From CAWINX01 sp963837585 (GTDB taxonomy: Bacteria > Actinomycetota > Thermoleophilia > Solirubrobacterales > 70-9), in NCBI GenBank assembly GCA_963837585.1, contig CAWINX010000004.1:693206-757205 (forward strand): DNA of 64,000 nucleotides, given 5' to 3'. How positions within the stretch are numbered: position 1 is the stretch's first letter; each line of letters opens with the position of its first letter. Both the position numbers and the translations under genes were made by a program. Below the pieces are notes generated by a model. It had not been told where the DNA came from, searched no databases, and saw only the letters and a list, made by a program, of their open reading frames with translations. Shown one piece after another: positions 55,998 through 64,000 of this stretch.

Positions 55998-56746
55998 TCA
56001 AGACGAGCCCTCCAATCTGCCAGGCGCGCCAAAGTCTCCCCCTGAGGAGCGGGCTGAGGAGACGCGCGGCGGCGCCGAGGCCGGCTGGATCGCCGCCACC
56101 GCCTTCGCCCCCTCGGCGCCGAGGTAGGGCGCGAGCAGGTACTCGGTGAGCTGGGCCGTCAGGCCCGGCAGCAGGCCGGCGGCGCCGCTGAGCACGTGGG
56201 CGCCGACGATCGCCGCGACGTTGTCGACCAGGGTCGCCTCGGTCGCCTCGGGCAGCTCGGCGGCCTCGGGGCGTCCCTCACGCCCGATCCGCAGCAGCGC
56301 CGCGGCGCGCTCGGCGTCGGCGTGCTGGCGCGCCGCGAGCGCTGCGCCGGCGGCGCGCGCCTCGAGCGTGAAGAGGCGCGCGGTGAAGGGCTCGGCGGCG
56401 AAGAAGCTCCAGTGCCGCGGCGACCGCCGCCCGCACCCGCGCGGGCCACTCCCCCGCTCCGGCCGCGGCCTCTGCGCCGACCTCCCACAACCGCTCCGAG
56501 GCGGCGTCGTAGGCGGCGAGCAGGCAGGCCTCCTTGTCGTCGAAGAACTCGTAGAAGGTCTTCCGCGAAGTGCCGGCGTTCTCGATCACGTCCTCGACCG
56601 TCGCCCGCGCATATCCCTGCTCGGCCAGCGCCTTCGCCATCCCCGCCAGCAGCCGTCTGGCGCTGGTTGTCGACGACGACTTCGCGCGGGATGCGGTGCC
56701 GCCCCCGAGGAAGCTGGTCGCCTGTCCCTTGAACGCTTTCGTACAT
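55998..56746 (-). CDS. TetR-family regulator 4, frameshifted
   Basis: About 250 codons from ATG 56746. The N-terminus MYESVQGTGDQLPRGRHRIP, then REVVVDNQRQ, mirrors regulator 2. The HTH is AEQGYARATVEDVIENAGTS, followed by RKTFYEFFDDKEACLLAAYD. The C-terminal half is read in other frames (TLVDNVAAIVGAHVLSGAAG, LLPGLTAQLTEYLLAPYLGA). The frame runs on to 55998 with a low-complexity tail. Upstream tandem repeats are likely its binding sites. It is on the opposite strand from regulators 1-3. Confidence 0.82.
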
Positions 56747-56756
56747 AGTCACGATC

Positions 56757-56811
56757 AAGGGTAGACGATCAAGTTTTTAGTCCCGACCAAGAGTAGACGA
56801 TTGGGTTTTTA
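56757..56811. repeat. two 23-bp direct repeats, 32-bp period
   Basis: AAGGGTAGACGATCAAGTTT and two more bases (56757-56779) recur as AAGAGTAGACGATTGGGTTT (56789-56811). They lie just upstream of TetR gene 4. About three helical turns separate equivalent positions, so two proteins would bind the same face. Confidence 0.55.
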
Positions 56812-56874
56812 TGTCAAGGCGGACACGGCCGGGCAGGGGCGCGAAGTGACCTTCGTGACCAGACGGAGACCCGC

Positions 56875-57575
56875 TCAGGGCCCTGTTTGGAACGCCTGGG
56901 GCTGGGGCACGTTGACCTTCCACTCGCCACCGTCGTCGGCCATCGCGATGAACATCACCTTGCCACCGGCGCCCTTGTAGATCAGGTATGCGTATCCGTC
57001 GCCCCTGACCCGGAAGCTCAGCACCTTGCCGATCTGCGTCGCGGCGGACGCGCGGCCTTGGAGGATTTGCCGAAGAACAGCCGCAGGGTGGCGGTGCAGC
57101 CCTTGGGCTTCTTGGCCCCTCTTCGCGCGGGCCTGGGCGACCATCGTCGCCAGCTGCTGAGTGAACTGCTTTGAGGCCGAAGCGCAGGCTCTCGCCCACT
57201 GCCCGGCGTGAAAGGCGCTCAGGTAGGCGGTGAGGTCGGCGATGGCCTGGGCGCGCTGGTCGGTCTGCCCCTCGGCGCCGAAGAGCTGGATGCTGTTGTC
57301 GCCGCCGGGGGTGACCGGGACGCCGTGTGCGACGGTCTTGGTGCCCGGGGCGGGGGCGCCGTTCGCGGTGTGTTGGCGCGTCTCTGCTGTCCGGCGGGCG
57401 TTCTGCGCCGGCGTTTTGCTGTGCTCTTGTCCCGCCTGCGTTTTCGTGGCTGTGCTCTGTCTGCTGCGGTGCCGTCTTGGAGTACTCGTCGACTGCTCCC
57501 CACCGCCGCCGCAGCCGGCGAGCGCGGGAGGGCGAAGAGCGCAAGGACGCGAGAGCGAGCGCGGATACCGGCGGG
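56875..57575 (-). CDS. lipoprotein of unknown function, frameshifted
   Basis: About 230 codons; the start near 57575 is approximate. A lipobox PALAGC with modifiable Cys at 57513 follows a hydrophobic stretch, then a Gly/Ser/Thr/Gln linker. The domain has NSIQLFGAEGQTDQRAQAIA, LTAYLSAFHAGQWARACASA, SKQFTQQLATMVAQARAK and GDGYAYLIYKGAGGKVMFIA, ending GGEWKVNVPQPQAFQTGP. It resembles actinobacterial lipoproteins with an NTF2-like fold. Indels lie near 57080-57120 and 57400-57530. It follows the giant secreted protein gene. Confidence 0.6.
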
Positions 57576-57589
57576 GGCGGTAATCCGCC

Positions 57590-60500
57590 GGCCCCGCTCG
57601 GCGTCCGCGGCGGTGGTGGCGCTTGTGGTTCTTCTGGTGCGCTTCTTCTTGTGGTGCTTCGCACTGGCCGCGCAGCGTGGTGCGTGAAGACCGCGCCGAT
57701 GTTGTTTTGCCCGAGCGCTTTGACTGGCCAGCGGCGGCGTCGCGCAGACGTTGGCGGAGTTGACCAAGCAGGCCCCGCTTGCCGCCGTAGAGGGTCATCG
57801 CGAAGCGGTCGATCGGCGCGTCGGGGAGGTTGGTGAACAGGGTGAGGATGCCGCCGCTGCCGGAGGGGCCGATCTTGCCCTCGACGACGATGCGGACGGC
57901 GCCGGAGTAGAGGTCGGCGACCAGGTCGGGGAGCTTTCGGCCCGGGGCGGAGCGCAGGTAGACGTTGCCGCGCAGCGGGTCGTCGAAGAGCAGGGGTGTA
58001 GGCGACGGCGTTGCCGTAGATCGAGTTGGCCGGGCAGGTGTCGGAGTCGAATTGCGCGCGGGTGCAGATGCCGCGGATGTGGTTTTGGGCGAAGAACATC
58101 TGGTGGGGGATGACCACCGCCATGTCCTTGAGGTTGGAGTCCTTGGCGCCCCGTGGAGGCGAAGGTGGCGCGCAGCTCGGGGTAGGCGTTTCGCTTCGTG
58201 CCGCCGCGCAGCGCCAGGCCGAGCTTGGGCTGGAAGCCGAGGGTGAGGCAGTTGAGCAGCTGGAAGTAGCTTGGGACGGTCGCGGTGGAGTCGTCGGCGG
58301 GGTCGGCGAAGGTCGCGCCGGAGCCGGTCAGGGTGGAGTCGAGCTGGGAGGCCTCACAGCTCGAGGGGTTGTGGGTGAACTGGGGGCGGTCCATGTAGAT
58401 GCGGACGTCGCGCAGGTGCAAGCGGGATGCCGTCGATGATGTGGGGGATCGGGTCCGAGGCGCAGGAGTCGATCCGCAGCTGCGCGGTCAGGGGGTCGAC
58501 CTGGAAGGCGGAGCGGATCACGATCGTGCCGAGGTCGAAGGGGCCGACCGTGGCCGAGTTGATCGTGACCAGCGAGAGCGGCGCGCCGTGGTAGGGGCCG
58601 GCGAGGTAGATCCGCCCGGGGGCGTAGGTGAGCGCGGAGCCGACCCCGTAGCCGGTCAGGGTGTGGCCGACCAGGCTCGCCTCGGGGCAGGAGGGGTTGG
58701 CCGCCTCCGCCGCGCCCGCGTTGACCGCGCCGCCTCGATCGCGGCATCGGGGCAGAAGGGGATGCCGGCGAGTTTGCCGGTGATCCCCTTCGGCAGCACC
58801 AGCGAGTAGGAGGTGATCTCCTGCTCGGTGTCCTTGCGGCGAGAGGTGGACGTAGTAGGGGGTGTAGGAGCCGACGTTGGAGTTGACTCCGCCGGCGATC
58901 GCGCCCGGGGCGAAGGGCGGGGCCGAGCCGTCGGGGCAGGGGCCGGCGTCGATCCCGAGTGTGATCGGCGAGTCGGTGCTCGTCGACTTGGTCGGCGCGC
59001 CCGCCGCCCACGGCGTCAGGGTGATCTTCGTGGTCGCCGCGCCGCAGCGCCGGCGGGGTGATCAGCGGCGCCCGCTGGCCGGTGCGGAAGTTGACCTCGA
59101 GGTCGGTATAGGGGAGCTGGGGGAGGTCGTCGAAGGTGGCGGTGAGGGTGCCGTCGGCCGGGTCGGGGACGAGCTTGCCCGGGGACGCTGATCAGGACGC
59201 CGCGGTCGGCGGACTTGGCGACCAGGTAGACCGCGAGCAGCGAGTCGAAGGGGTTCTCCGCGCCCGGCGTCGCGGTGGCCGGGTCGTCGGGCTGGGCGAG
59301 GTAGATCGCGCCGTGAGCAGCTCGTTCGAAGAAGGGGAGCGGACGCTGAAGTCGCCGATCTTGGAGGCGTTGGGGCAGCCGGCGCCGGGCGGGTTGAAGG
59401 CGGTCTCGGCGGCGAGCTGGGCCGGGCGTGCAGACGCCGAGGCCGGCGCCGACCGAAGGGTTGAGCGTCACTCCCTGGGGCAACTGCCACCGCCGATCTT
59501 GCGGGCAGGGCGTGGATGCGCCCGCGCGGGTTGGTGAGGCCCTGGTCGTCGTTGTTGAGGCGGAAGACGAAGCCGCTGGCAGAGGAGGCCTTTTTGACGC
59601 TGAGAGCTGGCCCTCGCGTGGTGGAGGTCGAAGCCGAGCGAGTCGCAACCGGCGATCGGCGCCGGATGGTCGCCGGAGTCGCGGTTGACCGCGGTCGCGC
59701 TCTCGGCTGCCGGCCTGCCTGCCAGGAGCCGACCGCGGCGGCGAAGGAGAGTGGCGCCCCGCAGCCGGTCGGCAGGGTGAGGAAGGCGCGGGGCTGGTGC
59801 CGAGCGGCTCGCCGACCGAGCATTTGCACCAGGGGAAGCGGGCTCGGCCTCGTTCAGGCAGTTGCCGCGCTCGCCGTTGTGGGAGGCGTCCCAGGGCGCT
59901 CCCCAGAGCGACGAGCTTCAGGCTCTGGAGGCGAGGGCCTGCGGGCACGTCGGTCGCCGCCAGGGCTGACGTAGGCGCCCTGGCGTCGGAGTCGATCGTC
60001 AGCGTCGAAGACGAGCGGCTGGCCGAAGGGGGCGGCGCCGAAGCGCAGCCGCGGCGCCGGCAGCGGGCTCGAGGTTGAAGAGGCCGAAGCGGCGCGTCTG
60101 CCCCCGCCGCCGGCGCTGGTCACCTCGACCGTGCCGACCTGGGCGCGGTCGGGGCAGCTCTCCCCCGACTCGCTGCCGGCTGCAAAGGGCGACAGCGCGG
60201 CGTGGTGAAGGCGGCGTCCGAGCAGAGCACGCCGTTGCCGTTGGCGGGATTGACGAGCAGGCCCGGCGGCAGGTCGATCGCAGAGCTGCGCAGGTCGGCC
60301 TCCCCCCGCCCTGGTCGAGGCCGACGCAGAGCTCGAGCGAGTAGGGATGGGAGCCGGCCTGGGTCGCGGGCCCCCGCCGTCGGCGCAGGCGGCGGCGTCG
60401 AAGCCGGCCGTGCCGGGCAGAAGGACCGAGGCGGTGCTCGCGCCCGGGGCGCTCGCGGAGTCGCCGGCGGTCGAGGCTCGCAGGCGGCGGCGGCGCTCGC

Positions 60501-61879
60501 GTCCGCGCGCCGCCGGGCCGAGGCGCCGAGGCGCGCCCTGCGCGCCGGAGACGCGCGGCGCGCGCCTGCTTGGCCTTGTGCGCTTCTTGCGCGTGTGGCG
60601 GCGCTTGTGGTGTCGCTTGCGCTTCTCTTGGCGCGGTGGCCGTAGCGGACGTAGCGGGGCTTGGGGTTGCCGAGGCCCGGCAGCAGCGTGGTCAGGGTCG
60701 GGTCGACCGGCTCGGGGGGCAGCACCTGACAGGCGTCGCCCTCGCAGGCGATCGCCGCCCGGGGGCGGGCGGGGCCGCCGATCGACACGGTCGGAAAGAG
60801 AGCGCGCCGCCGAGGGCGCCGGCGGGAATCGTCGGCGCGAGCGGCGCGTCGTGGTCGCCGCGCCGGGCGGGTAGACGTAGACGCCGCCGTGGTGGGTGTT
60901 GCCGGAGGTGACGTAGACGCGGCCCTGGGTCGGCGGGTAGCGGGCGGCGGAGTTGTCGACCGCGAGGCCGGTCGGGCGCGCCGTCGATCACGTCGTATTT
61001 GAGATGGCCCACGTAGGGGCCGGCGGAGTCGAAGACGTCGATCCTCGCCCGCGGCTCCTCGGCGTCCTCGGGCTGGGTGTCGTCGACGACGTAGACCTCG
61101 CCGCTGGCGTTGTCGACGGCGACGGCGGAGTCGCGCAGCGAGGCGAAGCCCCCGGCGGCGCCTGCGATCGTCGCCACCGGGTTGTCGGTGTCGATCGCGG
61201 GGTCATAGACCTTGACCGTGTCGTCGGCGGCATCGGGGACGTAGAGGTAGCCCGCCGTCGCCGCGAGAAGCCGGAGACGGCGACCCCGTAGCCTTCGCCG
61301 AGGCTGGCGGCGCCGATCTGCCCGCACTGCGGAGCCGCTCGCGTCGTACTCGGAGACGTGGTCGCGCGGCGATCGACGTAGAGCGTGGTCGGTGGCGGGG
61401 TCGACGGCGACCCCGGTCGCATCCTCCGAGCCGGTCAGCGCCGCGCCGGTGCCGAGCGAGACCGGAGCGGGGAACGGGCACGCCGCGGTGGTAGTCGTTG
61501 ACGTAGAGCGTGCCGGAGGTGTCGAGCGCCAGGCCGCAGGGGTCGTCGACGAGCGCTCGTGTGGGGGTCCGGAGAGGCTGATGTCGCCAAGGCTGGCTAC
61601 GTAGTCGAGAGCGGAGTGAAGACGTCGACGCGCGGTGGTAGTGGTCGGCGACGTAGAAGCGCCCGCTGGAGTCGACGCCGAGCCCACAGGGGCCGTTGAA
61701 GTAGCCGTTCGGGGGCGGTTCGAACGGCGGCCGGCGGCGGCGGCGGCCCGGGGAGAAGACGAAGAGCGGTCTCGGGGCCGCCTGAGCCGGCGCCGCCAGG
61801 CAAAGCGCCGCCAGAGCGGTGAGCAGCGACGGCGCCGCCGGCTGCGGAATGAGCGGCGGCGCTTGCGGCTTTGCGTCAT
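57590..61879 (-). CDS. giant secreted protein with NHL-type N-terminal repeats, heavily frameshifted
   Basis: About 1,430 codons from ATG 61879. A signal peptide is read one frame over (LTALAALCLAAPAQAA). The N-terminal ~330 residues contain propeller-like repeats: CGLGVDSSGRFYVADHYH, TGVAVDPATDHA, SAVAVDNASGEVYVVDDTQ. The rest is a series of beta-rich modules: SSAIDLPPGLLVNPANGNGV, WCKCSVGEPL, NPFDSLLAVYLVAKSADRGV, FDSDTCPANSIYGNAVAY. It ends with LVNSANVCATPPLAS and a Lys/His-rich tail. More than fifteen indels are needed to read it. It is probably a cell-surface or matrix protein; no enzymatic motif is visible. Confidence 0.65.
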
Positions 61880-61900
61880 GGATGGCCCTCGGCGCCTACC

Positions 61901-64000
61901 TCACCGCGCGCCGGTGGCGCCGGGCGCGTGATGGCGCTTGTGCTTCGGTGGTGCTTCTTGTGCTTATCGGGCACTTGACCGCGACCTTCGGGGTCGAGTC
62001 GGCGGTCTTGTTGTTTTGCCGGTCGAGGCGACCGCGGCGCGATGTCCTTCTGGGTGCAGAGGTTGGTGTTGTTGACCAGGAGGCCCTTGTGGCCGCCGAC
62101 CAGGAGATCACCGCCCTGGTGACCGGGGCGTCGGGGATCGTCGTCGAAGGTGGTCGCGCAGCCTGGCGTGGACGGTGTCGATTTTGCCGACCGGGTCGAT
62201 CTCGATCGGCTGGGAGGCCGGGCCGTGCAGGGCCAAGACGACGTCGGGCAGCGGGTTGTTGCCGGTGCGCAGGTAGACCGGGCCGCTGAGCTGGTAGTCG
62301 AGCAGCGGGCTGGTCGCCGCTGGCGGAGCCGATCACCGAGGCGGCCGGGCACTGGTCGGCGGCGAACTGGGGCCGCGTGCAGGGCGCCTGGATGTGGGAC
62401 TGGTCGAGCTGCATGCGTCGGCGGCAGGATGACCTGGGCCTTGCCGAGGTTGGCGTCGCCGTCGCGCTGGCGCTCAGCACCGATGGTCGAAGGCCGGGTG
62501 GCCGTTTCGGAAGTGCCCGCCCTTGAGGGCGAGCTTCAGGCGCGGGCTTGAAGCCGAGGCTGGTGCACTCGGCGAGCTGGAAGCGCTGCTGAGAGCGAGC
62601 GCGGTCTGGCCCAGGGTGGAGAGCAGCGAGCCGCTGACCTGAGCTCGGATCGCAGCTGGTGCCGTTGAGGGTGAAGCTCGGTCGCGGTCGAGCGTGACCC
62701 GCGCCGAGCGCACGTCGAGCGGGATGCCCTGGAGGATCGCGGGGATCGGGTCGCGAGCCGCGGTGATCTGCGCCGTGGCCGGGTCGATGTGCAGGGCGAC
62801 GCGGGTGACCACGACGCCGAGGTCGAAGGGCCCGGCCGACCGCCGGGGTGACGATCGCGAAGCTGAGCGGCGCGCCCTTGTAGGGGCCGGCGAGGTAGAC
62901 CTTGCCCTGGGCCTAGTAGGGGGAGGGGCCGGCGCCGGCGGCCGACGTCGACCGTGCCGACCTGGCGAGGCGGCCGGGCAGCTCGGGCTTGCTCTGCTCG
63001 TCCTGCGCCGGTCTTCGGCGCCGCGGCGGCCTGGGCGATCTGAGCGTCCGAGCAGGCCGGGGTGCCGGCCAGCTTGGCGAGCAGGCCCGGCGGCGGGCTG
63101 AGGGTCACGGTCGTGAAGCTGCTGGGTGCCGTCGTCGCGGCGCAGGTTGAGGACGAAGGGGCTGTAGGTGCCGGCGATCGGGGTGACGGTGCCGGCGTCG
63201 AAGCTCGGCGAGTTGGGCTGCTGGTCCGCGCTGGCGGCGCAGGCGCCGCCGCGGGCCCTGGCTGATCGACGTAGTCTCGTCGGGGTCGCCGGCCGGCCGG
63301 AGTCGGGCGCCGACCAGGGGGTCAGCTCGAGGTGGTCGAGTAGTTGCCGCAGGTCGCCGGGGTGCGCAGCGGCGCGTGCGGCGCCCTGCTTGAAGTGCAG
63401 CTTGAAGTCGCTGAAGGGCAGCTGCGGGTTGTCGTCGAAGGTGGTGGTCAGCTGCCCGGTGTCGGGTCGGGCTCGACTTTGCCCGCCAGCTTGACACGAC
63501 CCCGGTCTGCGGGTCGTCGACGACGATGTAGATGGCGAGCAGGGAGTCGAAGGGGTTGTCGTAGGGCTTGGCGATGTAGACGGAGCCCGGCAGCGGGTCG
63601 TCGAGCAGCGGCGTGTCGACCTCGACCGTGCCGATCTTCGAGGCGTCGGGGCAGCTCGGCTCGTCCGCCGTGAAGTGGCGGGCTGCGCCGATCGGCGTGG
63701 TCAGGCCGATCTGGGCCGGCGAGCAGGCGTCGAGGCCGTTGGCGCCGGAGGGGTTGACCGCCAGGCCCGCGGGCAGGGTGACCTGGTGTCTTTGAGGTGC
63801 GCGGTGGCGAGGCCGCAGTCGTACTGGGGCTCGGTCGCGGCGGGGCTCCGGGATCGGTCGTGCAGGAGGCGTTGTTTTGCGGCATGTGGAGGTCGACGTC
63901 CAGCCCGCTCGGCGGGTCGGCGACGTTGGTCGTCGGCTGCGCGCTCAGGGTCGGGTTGAAGTCGATCAGGTTGCAGTCGGCGCGCTCGGACATGGGTGCG
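61901..64000 (-). CDS. second giant secreted protein, paralogue of the preceding one (partial)
   Basis: The gene enters from the right edge. Repeated modules match the neighbour: SGLDVDLHMPQNNASC, NPFDSLLAIYIVVDDPQTGV, LTTTFDDNPQLPFSDFKLHF, HIQAPCTRPQFAADQCPAAS, VISWSAATRASW-type and NLCTQKDIAP. It ends with a Lys/His-rich tail (PDKHKKHHR, HKRHHAPGATGAR) at TGA 61901, or at 61876 with ATGA overlap to the next gene if uncorrected. Many indels are present. Same presumed surface role; co-transcribed with the paralogue. Confidence 0.6.

Overview
The window is high-GC actinobacterial DNA. The gene set fits the class Thermoleophilia (a Solirubrobacter/Conexibacter-like organism): a Gram-positive type IV pilus cluster beside a primary sigma factor, F420-type LLM oxidoreductases, EgtB/EgtD, class II fructose-bisphosphatase and DUF6328/DUF5679-type small proteins. 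This taxonomic reading is inference from gene content. Many genes are readable only by switching frame, including housekeeping genes such as pilB, pilT, egtB and acsA. That looks like uncorrected single-base indels in the assembly, so 'broken' should not be taken as 'pseudogene' unless stated. Coordinates of such genes span the whole reconstructed gene.

Region 1 (1-13.5 kb) is a type IV pilus locus. A pilN end, pilO and an anchored pilus protein lie on the plus strand. On the minus strand run sigA, a PilT-like ATPase, a thioredoxin-fold-like anchored protein, pilB, pilT, pilC, a polytopic membrane protein, a major pilin with a structured leader, an Ig-repeat secreted protein and the prepilin peptidase. 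Region 2 (13.5-21 kb) holds yihY, glpX, an LLM oxidoreductase, a histone-deacetylase-fold amidohydrolase, the ergothioneine genes egtB-egtD, an SDR and a DUF6941-like protein.

Region 3 (20.7-25.4 kb) is the most notable. A gene for a pilin/TadE-like secreted protein is cut in two by a ~3.2-kb element. The element carries a large serine recombinase starting at its very edge and a convergent replication-relaxation-like gene. Removing 3,233 bp at a shared CA/TG dinucleotide restores an uninterrupted 311-codon frame and recreates a 12-bp palindromic insertion site. Two small genes overlap the 3' end of the split gene and would be its operon partners. This is a candidate excision-controlled switch of a surface-protein operon.

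Region 4 (25.6-36.7 kb) contains the proton-translocating transhydrogenase pntAA-pntAB-pntB, a second LLM oxidoreductase, a P-type cation ATPase, a thiolase/Baeyer-Villiger-type monooxygenase/thioesterase operon, small proteins and plsC. Region 5 (36.7-46.3 kb) has a Fic protein behind an AT-rich operator region, a PAS/metallo-hydrolase/HD-hydrolase group, a methylthioadenosine salvage pair, a permease, a MarR/MFS efflux operon and an ion channel with an unusual selectivity filter.

Region 6 (46.3-64 kb) has acsA, uppP, a PcsB-like NlpC/P60 hydrolase, a GAP-family membrane protein and an RNA methyltransferase. These are followed by four related TetR regulators with a VapBC module between the third and fourth, then a lipoprotein and two very large tandem secreted proteins (the second runs off the window).
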